Source: Prototheca cutis
Taxonomy: Eukaryota > Chlorophyta > Trebouxiophyceae > Chlorellales > Chlorellaceae
Direction of reading: 5' to 3'
Assembly (NCBI GenBank): GCA_002897115.2
Contig: BCIH01000005.1
Span: forward strand, 436,009 to 500,008
DNA: 64,000 nucleotides
Shown: piece after piece, positions 11,240-23,053 of the stretch
How positions within the stretch are numbered: position 1 is the first letter of the stretch
Layout of the letters: each line of letters begins with the position of its first letter
Translations under genes and position numbers: made by a program
Notes under the pieces: model-generated
Told to the model about the DNA's origin: nothing
Seen by the model: only the letters and a program-made list of their open reading frames with translations
The model's database searches: none

Positions 11240-11810
11240 ATTCATGGCAGAAAATGATGAAACCTTCTCGAGATTCGTCGACTCCCACCTGCACAGCAGG
11301 GGCATGTTTTTCAAACAAAATGCCTGTTGGACCGCATTCCCTGGCCACGTCGCTCAGAGGATGGGTTGGGCTCCTTCTTGGCAGCAGGACAGGTCGTGCA
11401 GGGAGCAGACACCAACCGTGGTGTGCCACGGGCCGCTGCGCTGCACCAACAAGGAATGCCACCCCCCGAAAGGCGAGCATCGTCTCTGGAACAGAGACTT
11501 GATGGCGTGTCTGAACATGAGGCACATTGTGCACACTCTGCGGAAGACCGGCCAGCGGCCTCTGCGCTTCCAGCGCCGCAGTGCTGATGAACGTACATCC
11601 ATCCATCCTGGGGGGTTACAGCCTTCCCAACTGGGGGTGGTCCATCATTGAGGTGGTCATCCACCTTCCTATTGCCCTGCAGAGTGTGAAATTTTCCGGC
11701 CATCAGGGATGCCCAGCAACCCCCCGGGTTTATGTGACGCTGTTGCTGGCTGAGCTGGTTGCATTATTTTTGCCCTGCATGGTACAACTCTCACTTTCCA
11801 ATCTCTCCCC
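11240..11810 (+). repeat. Interspersed repeat, copy B (long, with internal extra segment)
   Basis: The sequence matches copy C (39515-39870) in the same orientation over its left part (11245-11400) and right part (11640-11785). The right part includes CATCATTGAGGTGGTC and the end block GGTTGCATTATTTTTGCCCT. About 200 extra bases lie between the two parts. Short ORFs crossing it have no recognisable domain. There are no obvious terminal repeats, so a non-autonomous element or the remains of a larger transposon is likely. Confidence 0.8.
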
Positions 11811-12271
11811 ACAAAGACAAAAATCCAGAACAGTAGCCAAGTAGATTGTTCTTCCAATTTGATTTGCAAGAAATGGCATGTCATCAAATTAAAGTGAAGC
11901 TTGGATCATGCCGCAAACGAAGGCAGATGGCCACATTCACAGCATGCCTGACAGGATGGGGGCCCAGATATGATACCAGCATCTTGCATTGAACCCCATG
12001 AGTAGAATAAAACTTATAGGTGGGGTAGGGCAACTCTCTGATATTGGCACTAAGATGCTTCGCAGCAAGGCCCAGTTGGCTGCTCCTGCCCATATCATGT
12101 GGTGTCGAAGATTTGGGGGAGAAAAGTGCGGAGTGCCCGATCGGAACGACCTACCAATTTTTGAGGTCCCCTACTCCCCAAATTTCATTCATATGAGGTC
12201 GACAATTTTTGTCCATAAATTCATCAAGTAAAGACCCCGGTATGGGTCCGTGAACCACGCTTGTTGGGCTC
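11811..12271. other. AT-richer spacer upstream of the aprataxin gene
   Basis: About 460 bases, more AT-rich than the surroundings. I see no gene here. It lies between the repeat and the aprataxin start and should contain that promoter. Confidence 0.5.
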
Positions 12272-15037
12272 ATGCAAGGGGAGGCCGAGCCCCTCCCGGG
12301 TGCCAGCTCGGGCACCGGCAACCCGGGCTGCCCGCTTGCCATGCTCATTCTTGTGGGCGTGCAGGGTGCAGGGAAGAGCACATTTTCGGCAGATCTCATT
12401 GCTGGAGGGTCTGTCCCCTGGACCCGCATTAATCAGGTGGATTTATTGGGTGGAAACGGTTGGAGATGTCCTTCCAACTGTGTCCATGCTGGTCAGAGGC
12501 AAACCCTCCCTTCCAAAATCCATGCCTGTGTTGAGAATTGCATATTACTACATGAGAGACGAAGGATGGCCATCCTCTGCAACAGGACACCATCGCCAGG
12601 CCTGGGAAGAAGGGAACCCGCCTCCAATGCATCGCCGCTGCAAGGAACGCGCTGGAGAGAGGCAGCTCCGTCATCATTGACAGGACAAACCTGAGTCCCG
12701 ATCAGCGCGCTGACTTCCTTGATCTGGCCCGGGAACTGGGGGCGCAGGTGCGCTGTTCTGAGGGCCATGCCGCCTGCTGGGACTGTGCGCTGGGGGGGGG
12801 GGGGGGGTTGTCAACACCACAGCAGCGACATGACCTCCTGCAATATCCGGCCATATCGCCTGCCCTCAAACGCCCGGCAGGCGCACTGCGTCGTGCTGGC
12901 CCTGCCATACAAGCTGTGCTCGGAGCGAGTGCTACGGCGCTCGGAGCACGAGGGCGGCTTTGAGGGGCTGCAGGCCTCGCGGCTGGGTGCGTGGAGGTGT
13001 GTGCGATAGTGTGGGTGAGTGCGCCAGGGTGGGTGGAGGGAGATGGTCGGCAGGCAGGCATGAGGCTGTCAAACACCACCATTGCCTTGTGCTGGAAATA
13101 TGCCCACGACTGAAACCCTCGCCTGCTCTGCTGCCTTGGATGATGCACAGTGGGTGCATCGCAACGCAGGCTCGATTCGTCGGGCCTTCCAAACCCCACC
13201 GAGGGGTTTGCAAGCTGCTGCGTCTGCCGGTCACCCGCCGTGGTCGCCACGGCGCTCCGTGCCTGGAAAGCATGGGACGGCACGACTGACCCGGGGGCGG
13301 AATTCGCGGCGCGGCAGGCGNAGGGTCGCGGGACGCTGCGCCAGCTCTGGCACCAGCAGCCAGGACCCTCCCGCCAACCCAGCACGGCCGGAAGCATTGC
13401 TGCTGCTGCTGCGACGAGAGTTGGTACTCATAGGACAAGCATGGTGCCTTCCGGTCTGCCCTTGTCAGCCCGTGATCCCGGGGCACTGCTCTCTGGCCAT
13501 GGCCAGATCGCTGTCGCCGCCGACCCGAGCATCGCACCTGAACATACTTTAGCAAACCCTGCTGGGGGATCGTTACCCGGTGCAGGTCAGGCATTATCTG
13601 CCATGAAAAGTGCAGCTGCCTCCCCAGGCGACACGTCCCTCACGACTGCTGGAGAGCCATCGCCAGGCGATGGGCGGCAGCCCCCCTCGAGCAGAGGTCA
13701 GCCAGGCAATGCACTGGCTGCTCTCATGGCCAATGCCCGACAGCAGCGAAGGCCAGGGACTGCGGATGGTGAGGACGTCGTGGTGACACAGGCACCGAGA
13801 GCCAAGGAACCCAGGCGGGCACCAGGACATGATCGATACACATTTCCAGTGCCCTTGCATCTGCCCGTCGCACGAATCTTCCGGGACGCCGTGACTGATC
13901 CGGAGCGGTGGGTGACGGACGTTCAGGGGTTGCATGTCCGCAACGCCATGTTCTTTCACCTGCTGATTCAGGTCTGGCTGAACAGGACTGGGTCACTCCT
14001 CTAGCACCGGTCAATGCCAGCCGCTGTTGGCCCCAGGTCACTGCATGTGGAACAAGGGCCCAAATGCTTCTCCTCCGTCACGCCGCCATTCCACTGCAGG
14101 TACAAGCCTCTACCACTCATGTATGATGACCTCTGCATGTGCATCATGGACGCGGTGAGTGTGTGAGGTTGTTCTCTGGGGCCCGAGCGTTGAGTGTGGC
14201 AGTAGGCCTTTTTTTGTGTGTGTGTGTGGGGGGGGAGCAAGAATTTACAGAGACATATGTCCTCATGGTTTGGGTTTTGCAGTTCCCCAAGGCCAGGTTT
14301 CATGCCCTGGTGTTGGCCAGGGACCCGGCTCTGCTCTCGGTGTTTGACTTGACCGACGCTCACATTTCGATGCTGAAGCACATGCTGGTGAGAGGCAGGG
14401 TGTGCTTTTTTCGGAAGCAGCTGCCTCCATTGTATCTGCTGCCAAATGAGAATTCCCAGCGCCGATGTAGCATATGCTCCTGCAATGCGGGTCTTCACTC
14501 AAACCGCCGATGCAGGAAGTGGGGCGCCGCGTGGCAGCAGAAGCGCAGGAGAAGCTCCCCAGCCTGCCGGGTTTCAGGTATGGGTTCCATGCCCTCCCCT
14601 CCATCCCGCAGCTGCATCTCCATGTCATTTCACAGGTGCAATAGGCCCAGGGCATGGGACTTTGTTTTGAAAGCCAGTTGGGCAGAACCTGGTGCTGGTT
14701 TTTATCCATTCTAGTGCAACATAGTGAGCCACTACACCTGCCTTGCCAACCCACACTGCGACAGGACATGGCTGGACCGGCGCTGAAGACGAAGCAGCAC
14801 TTCAACACCTTTACCACACCCTTCTTCCTGGATTTGGAGCAGTGGGTGCTGCCACGGCTGGAAAAATCCGGAAAAATAGATCCCGAGGAGCTGTATGGCA
14901 TGCATGACCACCTGGCCACCAGCCTGCGATGTCACAGGTGCCAAGCACCCCAGCCCAGCATGCCTGCCCTCAGAGCCCACCTGGCCGCGTGCGACGAGCC
15001 GGTGGGCCTGGCAGTCGCATGCCCAGACGGCTCTTGA
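12272..15037 (+). CDS. APTX: Aprataxin-type protein: PNK-like P-loop kinase, HIT domain, C2H2 zinc finger
   Basis: Eight exons in phase: 12272-12436, 12586-12747, 12881-12986, 13151-13907, 14100-14154, 14283-14387, 14516-14635 and 14765-15037 (580 aa). The N-terminal PNK-like domain has Walker A (GVQGAGKS), then VIIDRTNLS and SEHEGGFEGL. A low-complexity linker follows (one N at 13321 gives one unknown codon). The HIT domain starts DDLCMCIMDAFPKARFHALVLA and carries QLHLHVISQ. The end has a C2H2 finger (LRCHRCQAP, LRAHLAACDE). Aprataxin removes AMP from abortive ligation ends in DNA. The kinase fusion is the plant arrangement (bHLH140/At5g01310). The first His of the HIT motif is Gln here, while the central catalytic His is kept. 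The protein is probably nuclear. Confidence 0.92.
12790..12806 (+). repeat. Poly-G run inside aprataxin intron 2
   Basis: An uninterrupted G run of about 17 bases on the sense strand of the intron between exons 2 and 3. Similar shorter G runs lie in other introns here (14228, 59792). Confidence 0.8.
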
Positions 15038-15462
15038 CTGAACATAGATTCACAGTTAATGAGGGAGAATTTGTATACGCGGCACGATGCATGTGCGACA
15101 AGCACGTTTTTGCTGCATTCGTTGCGGTCTGCGGTTTTAGGGCTTCATGCCTAGCTCAGCGCGAGTGGGCTGGGCGGCACAGCATGCCGCTCGGGATTCG
15201 GGACCAGTGGCAGGTCGCACGCGCGAGTCTCGTTAGAGTCTCCAGTTGCAGAAGTTGTCGCTCATTGTTTATGCCGCAGAGTTTCGTGGTGAACACGGTT
15301 CTGGCAGCTTCTCTTTGGAGACCTTTTGAGCGTCATCATCCGACAAGGATCGTGCTTGTTCTCAATCAGCATTGAGTCATGCTTGGGCACGTACAAGAGC
15401 CGAGCCAAGCACCAGCAGACGAGTTTCCCTTTCGCTTGTTTCGTTATCACTTTGGCTGAACA

Positions 15463-17276
15463 ATGAACATCGCTTCTCGGGGCCTGCTGCGCAGGGCGCT
15501 TTTCGGGGCGACGGGCAAGGCCCTCACCGACACCGGCCGCCAGGCCAGCAATGTTGCGGCTGCCGGGCTCGGCGTTTCCAGCAAATGGGCGATTCGATCG
15601 GTCCATAGCTCGCCAGGTGAGCTTAATGCGATGGATCTTTTTATTATTGCGTGATCGTAAGTGCCTGATCGGGCGCACATCCAGCGTATTTTGAGGGTTG
15701 CACATGCCAGCGATGAAGTGCTGTCACGTCGGTGGCTCCGGGCTGTCAACAAAATAAGTGTCCCGTGGTTTGCGTGGACTAGATTGAGACCGAGCATTCC
15801 AGGCTTGCCGTTCTCAGTTTATTCAAACTCATTACGCATGCAGATTGGGAGAACAGCAGCATGAGCTTTGCCCACGCAGTAGATACCCAGTGGTATCCTC
15901 ACGGCATGCGTCCCTTGGTCGGTGGGGACCCCATGCAAGCCACCCTCCGGCGGTGAGGCATGAAAGGAAGATGTTCATGGTTGTTGATAGAAAAAGGGGT
16001 TACATGGGCCTGTAGCTGGGCGGACAGGCAAAAAAGGNGGGGAAATTGAGCACCACAGCCCACATCACAAACCCCCCCCGCCGCCAGGCTGAGCAAGGGC
16101 GTGCGCCTGATTCCCATGGAAAAATCGTCTTTTGTCAAGCCCTACTCCATCCTGTACGAGCTGGATCACCGGCAGCGGCGGTGGGACGCCGTGGAGTCAC
16201 ATCCGGCCGTGGCCTGCGTGTTGATGCACAAGGAGCTGCAGTCGCTCCTCCTCGTCCGCCAGTTCCGCCCCGCGGCATGTTTGTTGGTGTTGAGCAAGGT
16301 TTTTTTTTGACGGACTCTGAGAGATTTTTGTTTTGGAATTGTGACGTCCATTGTGCTGGCGCCGGAATCACATGCCCACCAACCCTTGGTTCAATGCCGG
16401 CGCCAGGTGTACGCTGCGGCGCGGCGGGCGGCCGAGATGCTGGGTGAGCCGGCGCCGCCCATGTCTGTGGGCTTCACCTATGAGCTTTGCGCTGGCATCA
16501 TCGACAAGCCGGGCCTGTCCCTGTCCAAGATCATGTGCGAGGAGGTGCGTCGGGGTAGGGTCCAGATGCGGGCGCAGATGTTGACGCATGCATTCTGTGG
16601 TGTCGACTGACAAGGGTTGTGGGAGGGCCATGTGGAGAGTGCAGGCACCCTGCGTCATGCGCGGAGGGGTGCTCTGCACCCACACTCCCTACGCCATTCA
16701 CCGAGCGCAGATTGCGGAGGAATGCGGGTTTCGCGTGGAAGAGGACGAGCTGCAGCGGGTGACCAGTCTGATCACGGCGCTGGGCATCTCGGGGCCCCGC
16801 ATGACCGTCTACTATGCCGAAGTCGAGGAATCTCGGGCGCTGGAGAGCCGTGGCGGTGTCAAGTGAGTGTGTATGGGTTTGTGATTGGGAGTGAGCACAG
16901 CCTGTGTGTATGAGGCCTTGGGACTGCCACGACGCTTCTGGGGCAGCACGCCGAAAGCACCTGAGCGCCCTGTGTGGTCGAGGAGTGCTCTTGAAAGTCC
17001 CCTGAAAACTCTGACTGCCGTCCCCATCATGACAGGGGCTCTGAGGAGGCCATCGAGGTGCTGGCGTTGCCGCTGGCCAACGTTCCTGCTTTCCTCGCGG
17101 ATGAGGGCCTGGCCAAGAGTGCCAGCGTTGTCTTCTCGGTCATGTGGGCCTACCAGCGGCTCGCGCTGGGTGAGACCTCCATCCTCCCACCGGAGCCCGT
17201 CGTTTCCCGACCAGCACAGGCCGAGACAGCGGCAGCCGCCTATGTTACAATGAACGAGGCCGCGGCGACGGGGTAA
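15463..17276 (+). CDS. NUDT14-like Nudix hydrolase, probably mitochondrial
   Basis: Six exons in phase: 15463-15616, 15880-15952, 16088-16274, 16407-16544, 16711-16862 and 17036-17276 (314 aa). The first exon is an Arg/Ala/Ser-rich presequence ending SVHSSPG, typical of mitochondrial import. The body follows NUDT14, a UDP-sugar diphosphatase: PYSILYELDHRQRRWD, LLVRQFRPA, VYAAARR, ELCAGIIDKPGLS and the Nudix core CEEIAEECGF. The usual RE of the Nudix box is EE here and KE in human NUDT14. Intron 3 starts with GC (GCATGT at 16275), which gives a clean join between RPA and VYA. A substrate such as UDP-glucose or ADP-ribose is inferred from the family. The mitochondrial location is inferred from the leader only. 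Confidence 0.88.
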
Positions 17277-17941
17277 CACGTTTGTGCCGTGTGGAGCTTT
17301 TGACCTGAGATGATGCTGTATCAACTCACTGCTCATCGATCCCTCGTTCTAGGGCAACAATCAGCCACTGCTCCTGGCTTTGTTTGCATTTCGTTCCATG
17401 TTCCTGGAATGTGCTGTATGTATTCCTTGATCCGCAAGGCATTTTGCGGCTGTGCAGCCTGTTGCCTTGTCCGTCTGCGATTGTTTTATCGACAGTTAAT
17501 TCGGTGCAGGTGGGCTGCAGCGGTTGGAGACCGGGTGTCCATATTTCCATTGTCCCCACTGGAGATGCACCGCACTTAAAAACACTCAAAGCGGCTGAAG
17601 CCGCTTGAGACTGTAATATATTGCTTTTTTAGAGATGTTTTAAACCGGGATAAGGTTGTTTGTGACAGTGATCCAGCCCCCCTCAATGTTAAAGGAGTTC
17701 ACCCCACACGTCCATCGTGAGAGAGAGTGGGATGAGGTGCTTTCGAAAAACATTTCCCCGATTTGGAGGGTCAACCTCGGTGCAGCGACTTTTGACTGCT
17801 CCGCTCCCGAGCCGGGCAAGCTCGCAAAATGCAGCCGCTGGCGAGCCGTCCGCCAGACTCGATCCAGAGGTATTGATCCCAGCTCTGTTTGACTGACGAT
17901 TACATCTTCACTGGAGGATCGGGGTGAGCCAGGATCGCGCG
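17277..17941. other. Spacer between Nudix and ubiquitin-like genes
   Basis: No gene recognised. A TGTAA occurs near 17611 but is far from the Nudix stop. A short open frame at 17656-17892 shows no domain and may be leader sequence of the next gene. Confidence 0.5.
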
Positions 17942-18915
17942 ATGCAGCTCTTGGTCCGGGGTGACCGTACCTGGGCGGTAGAGGTCCCTGAGGATGCCAG
18001 CGTGCAGGACCTGCTGCGTGCTGCCTGCGCTCGCGATGGTGAGTTGTAATGGGATGAATCGTGTTATTAGGCCTTGGATCGCGGCTTCCATGCGCCGCAT
18101 GTTCGCCTCGCCGGGTGGCATCCCCAGTCCGGCTTGCTTTTAGTGAGGGAGTCGATGATATCCCTTGGCCCGTATCCACGCGATTCCCGGAACTTTCCTC
18201 GACAACACTAGCACTTGAACCCCGACAGGGTCCTTTGTGGAGCACTGTGCGCGCCTGATCTATGGTGGGCGGAGCCTGGAGGCCGAGGCTTCCCTGGCCC
18301 AGTGCGGGCTGGCCCCCGGCGCCACCCTGCATCTCACCGGCCGTCTGCGCGGCGGCGCCCCCCTGACCGTGCACCCCCGACTCCAGCGCGAGCGCTGGAG
18401 CCTGTACTGGAAAGAGACCATGGCCACTACGACTGATCTGCTGGACGATCTGGCCCTGGACCTCGACCCCGCCAGCGCTACCCCCGCCGACGTGCTGACC
18501 GCCACCGCTTCCGCACTGGGCTGGGCCCCCGCTGACTCGCTGCTGGCTCTGGAAGGGTTTGAGGGGCCCTGGGAGCGCGTGCTGTACCACGGCCGCGAAC
18601 TGGAGCTGGGCAAAACGCTGCAAGAGCAGGGTGTCCCGGCCGGTGCCGACCTCACCACCGTTCGTCTCGCCCTCGTCGCCGAAGGCTGGAAGGTGGGGGG
18701 GGATTTGTTGGGTTGCTGTGATGTTTTTCCCCCCTGTGGACCTAGTACTTGATCACAAGAAGGTCAACACTGATCATTTTCCAGGCCTCAATGCCGAGAG
18801 CTTCCCGGCCCATTTCCCGCAGATTCGGGCGGACGACGCCGACTCGAGCAGCAGCGAGGACGAGGAGAGCTTTGTGCAGGTGCACCCTCACTCGCGCAAG
18901 CAGGTGCCAGTGTAG
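17942..18915 (+). CDS. Tandem ubiquitin-like protein with internal LRGG
   Basis: Exons are 17942-18038, 18229-18692 and about 18799-18915 (225 aa; the last acceptor is uncertain). Residues 1-75 align end to end with ubiquitin: MQLLVRGDR, RLIYGGRSLE, ATLHLTGRLRGG. The domain has no lysine at all; the positions of K48 and K63 are not Lys. After RLRGG comes APLTVHPR and a second beta-grasp-like domain (RVLYHGRELELGKTLQEQGV, no terminal Gly-Gly). The tail is acidic, SSSSEDEE. It could be cleaved after Gly75 like a ubiquitin fusion precursor, or act uncut as a UBL adaptor. It is neither polyubiquitin nor the ribosomal fusions, since the extension matches neither. TGTAA follows about 90 bases after the stop. 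Confidence 0.8.
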
Positions 18916-19245
18916 AGTGTCCAAGTGACCGCATGGATGGCCGATGCCGTCATGGGTACTGCATCAGTCGGCGCTGTCTTGCCGGAGTCACGCTCACATG
19001 CCCATGTTGTAACAACCGAAGCCCCCCCCCCACCACACAAACCCGCGCCACTGATCCAAGGGGCGGACACCGCTTGCCCGCCTTTTATCCAGCACGACAG
19101 GACGGGTATCCTACAGGCNGCTTGCAATGCAGAGATGTGGAATGGCCCGGCACCGGCAAGAAGGCTGCGCTGGCAGCATGCGCAGGCCTGCTGCAGTGAC
19201 GGACTGCCAGTCCTGCTCAGCACTGCCGTTATTACCCACATGACA

Positions 19246-22200
19246 TCAGCCATCAGGAGGGTGATGGTCTCCAGGTTCGGTGCTGTCGTCTTCCTCCACA
19301 TCATAGTCAGGCTGCTCTCCCACCTCCAACCACGGCAAGAAAGAACGGAGCAGGGTGCGGAGCACGCCATCTCGTTGGAGCTCCCCCGCCGGGATGGCCG
19401 GCGGCTGGGGCAGGGGGCCCTGGGCCTCCTCGTCCCCAACGCCCGGAAAGCCCGGCTCGGCGCCCAGCCCATGGATGGCCTCCATCGGCAGGCGCTCCAC
19501 GGCGTCTGAGAAGTCGGGTGTCCGCAAAACACCAGCGTATGCACTGACCCCACAGGCCGGCCAGGCCGCTTCGCGGGCTGTCGCCCAGTCCTCGGGACTC
19601 AGGCCCGGAGGCAGGTCGTTGGGGTTCATCGCCCGCTCACATGCCGCACACAGCCAGTCCAGTACTGCCGCAGGCTGCGACAGTGCGTGGCAGTAGTATG
19701 GAGAGCCTTTGTGCAAACATCGAGGTGGAGCAAGCGACAGCAAGCTTTTCCCAATTTGGCACGTAGATCCCCTGCCTGTTCCTAGGGCCAAAATGAACGA
19801 CCGCCTCTAATTCCCTCCCCAACTCTATTGTTCATCATAAACATGCTCATCACACTCCCCATACCCAACTCAATCTCCACGCAAAAGTTCCCCCCTTCTT
19901 ATCCCGACCTTCCAGAGGAGGTGCTGACGCTCCGCAAAAATCTCCACTAGGTGCTCCAGCGTGGCGCTGGCAGTGTGTGCCTTGGCGAAAAATGCATGGC
20001 CCAGGATGCGTTGCCAGGTGGGCGAGTCGGCCGCCCGAAGGTCGGCCTTGCGCACCAGGGCCGGTACCGCCATGGGGAAGGCCAGCACCGCTGCGACCAG
20101 TGCATCGTCGGCCTCCTGCGCCGAGGCTGTAGAGGATGGGGAATCTGCCGGCGGCGCGGTGCTGGTCTTAGCACCCGCCCCATACCGCCCAGGGCCCCTC
20201 CGACCGGTGACTCTGCCCTCCCCGGCAACCAACTGGCGCTTGGCCAGCGCCGTGGAGAAGGCAAAGTTGGGCAGCATGGACAGCGGCGCCCCGTCGCGCC
20301 GGCCTTGGTGCGCCAGCCGCAGGACGAATTCGGGCTGCCCCGCCCGCAGGGCCAGGTAGTCGATGCACATCAGCGCGCCCCGTGGATCTTCCTCGCACAG
20401 GCTCAGCAGCAGCTTGCTCACTTCAAAGGCCGTCCGATGAAGACCCTGCCGACTCAAACTCTGCGCATGCCTGCAAATAAAAGCGCCGGTTGTTTGATAC
20501 CCTGTCTGTGCATTTTTGGTGTTCAGGGGCTTGTTGCTCTTTCATGGCTTCACACTCGCCCCTCTCGGGGCCCCCCTTCCATGCGGAGACGATCGTCGCC
20601 AGAGGACAGCTGACTACTACAGGCCTTTAGAATCAGCACCTTTTGAATCAGTACCACCAACCAAGCGACCAACCCCGCCCGTTCCATGCGCGCACCTGAA
20701 CAGGGCCACAAACAGGGGCATGTTTTCTTGCGTGTACGGCACGTGCGTGTTGGCCACGGCCGGCGAGAAGAAAGGGTGCCACGCCATCTCCAGCGCATAC
20801 AGGCACCGCTGCAACATCTCGTCTGCAGGGTGATGCGGGAGGGGGTGTGCTGTCAGGCGCCACAGAGTCCCAGACCAGGCATGTTGGGTGAACCGGCCGG
20901 CCTGTTGGGCGCCCAGTTCCTACCCCGCAATCAAGGCCCCAGCGCACGCACAACAGCCCATTCCTATCTCCCGCACCGGCTGCTGCATTTTCGCCCATGC
21001 TCCGGTTCAGGTCGTGCAGAGTCAGCAATGCGTCCAAGTGGTACGGCGCCATCTGAGGCACATGGGTTCGGGGCATTGAGGATTTTGAGTCGCCTGTAGT
21101 TAAGCACATGTCGAGTGCCGTTCTTTAACCTGTCCCGGCGATGAACACAGGGGGCAAACAAGAACGTAGTGCCGCCGAATGCCCAGGCGAGCCCGAGCCA
21201 CCTCATCGCAGGCTGCTGTTGAACAGCGCAAGGCACCAGCGCCAAACCAGCACCATTGGAGTCCCTCAGCCAAACAACCTCGACACACATTCAGGATGCC
21301 GGCGACGGCATTGGGGTCAAAACTGGCTTGACACTCCTCATAAAGTTCTTGCACAGCCTACAGCATTGAGGGGAGGGAGGTGGGGAGAATGATCGGGAGT
21401 CTTGCGCTGCCGCATGCACACCACTGGGGCCACGAAATTCCCGAGTGCCCAACAGCATAGACGCCATGGCCACACCAGAAACACGCGACCCCAGCCGACA
21501 GCGGTTCCACGCGCAAGCGCACCATGTAGTTCTGGGAGTAGCGGTAGTTGAAGGTCTGGGCCCCCGTGGGTCCCGTGGCCTCCATGCTAAAACCGCCGTC
21601 AAACGCCGGCCAGTGCTCGCCCGGATCAACCAGCACGCCAGGCTTGAGTTTCTCCGTCCGCAGCAGCCCGCGGGCTGCCAGCCGCCGGATGCGCCGGCTG
21701 TAGCCTGCAGGGACACGAAAAGGCGTGTTGCAGGGAATCGTCGACTAAACAGCATGATGATGAGGAAACCACCGGGTCGGTTGCTGGCGCCAAGTGACTG
21801 CACCAGTTGATCTCGCAGCGCGGGTTCGACCCGCCAGCCACTGCAGCCTTTCAAACCCTCAATGCTCGCACACCAAGTCTCCTGCGGCAGAGATCAAACC
21901 CAGGTCTGAAATAACACCCAACAGCCTGCCAGCACTCGCCTGCGTATGCGGCGGCCGCCGTGTCGTCGTCGTTGTCGTCACCGCGGGCAGCAGTGGCACC
22001 AAACATGCGCCTCAACTCGTCTGTGGCCTTGAGGCACCGGACGTTCACGGCAAGTAGCGGCCGCTCCTGCCTCTGCGAGCCAGGAGCCCCAGACGCAGGG
22101 GCGCCGGCCTCCGCTGGCTGGTCCGGGCGCGGGCCGCCACCCATCTCTGCCAGGAGGGCATCCAAGTCTTCCTCCTCCTCCTCTGCCTCCGCTGCTGCCA

Positions 22201-22697
22201 CATGATCTTCCTGTATGAGCTTTCCATGTGATCTCCGCGCTGATGGAGGGGCGGGATGCTGCTTCTCTGCTGCGACTGGAGGCTGCGGTGAGGCCGGTGT
22301 GGCCTCAAGTCCGTCGTCCTCCTCTGTCCCACTCTCCTCCTCTCCCTCTTCAGAGAAGTCGCTCGCCTCATCCTGAACAACGCAATACGCGCATCCTACT
22401 CTGAAAAGGTGCAAAGCGACGACAGCAAAACCCGGCGGCGCAATCCTCAGTATTCCCATCATCCTCCCCACCAGGTCATCTCTTTGCCATGCAATTCCCA
22501 AAGCAACTCTGTGCCCATCGTTTGAGGTCCCCACTTGCCGAGTTTTGCAAGACATCAAAGGGATTCACAGGCCCATCATCATCCTGTTCGATCTCCTGCG
22601 CGTCCTCCGTGTCGTTGATGGACGCGCTTTCATCGCGTCTTTGAGCAGCCTCCTCCTCCTGCAACCGCCGCAGCCTGTTCAAATGCCTCCCAGACAT
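19246..22697 (-). CDS. TCF25: TCF25/RQC1-like ribosome quality control factor
   Basis: Eight exons on the minus strand: 22697-22569, 22372-21940, 21704-21511, 21357-21289, 21052-20977, 20822-20696, 20470-19909 and 19674-19246. All junctions keep phase and give 672 aa, the same size as human TCF25. Exon 1 starts MSGRHLNRLRRLQEEE and is acidic. The conserved core includes ELRRMFGA, LVDPGEHWPAFDGG, YHLDALLTLHDLNR, MLQRCLYALEMAWHPFF, MPLFVALFR, AFEVSKLLLSL, YLALRAGQPEFVLRL and MLPNFAFSTALAKR. RQC1/TCF25 works with LTN1 and NEMF on stalled 60S subunits and directs K48 linkage on nascent chains. Intron 2 uses a GC donor (GCGAGT, 21939 downward). The last exon is less conserved. Confidence 0.92.
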
Positions 22698-23053
22698 CTT
22701 CCAAGTCGCACATGCATTAAGTACTAAGAATTGAACAAATTCGTAAACAAGGACGGGTGTTCCTGGATCACGTCGTCGCCCGCTGTGGGGCCCCTGGCCA
22801 TGAACTTGGTGTCCGGCGCGCCCGAAGTGATCCAGCTGGCGTTTGCAAGCACCCTGCCCGTCGCGGGACGACGACGCCACTGCTGGTGTTCAGAAGTCAT
22901 GAAGTTCCCATCGCTCATATAAGCGTACAAAAAGCTGATTTCCCATCATATTGCATGCTGGGCATGCACAACAGAGCAATATCAGCTCTGCTCCCTCCAC
23001 ATACTATCGCTTCCTCTCGACTCCCTGAGCCTCCGTTTTCGAGCCGAGCCTCG

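Noticed and set aside
17640..18623. 327-codon open frame on the minus strand
   Set aside because: Antisense to the tandem ubiquitin-like gene, which has clear homology and spliced phase.
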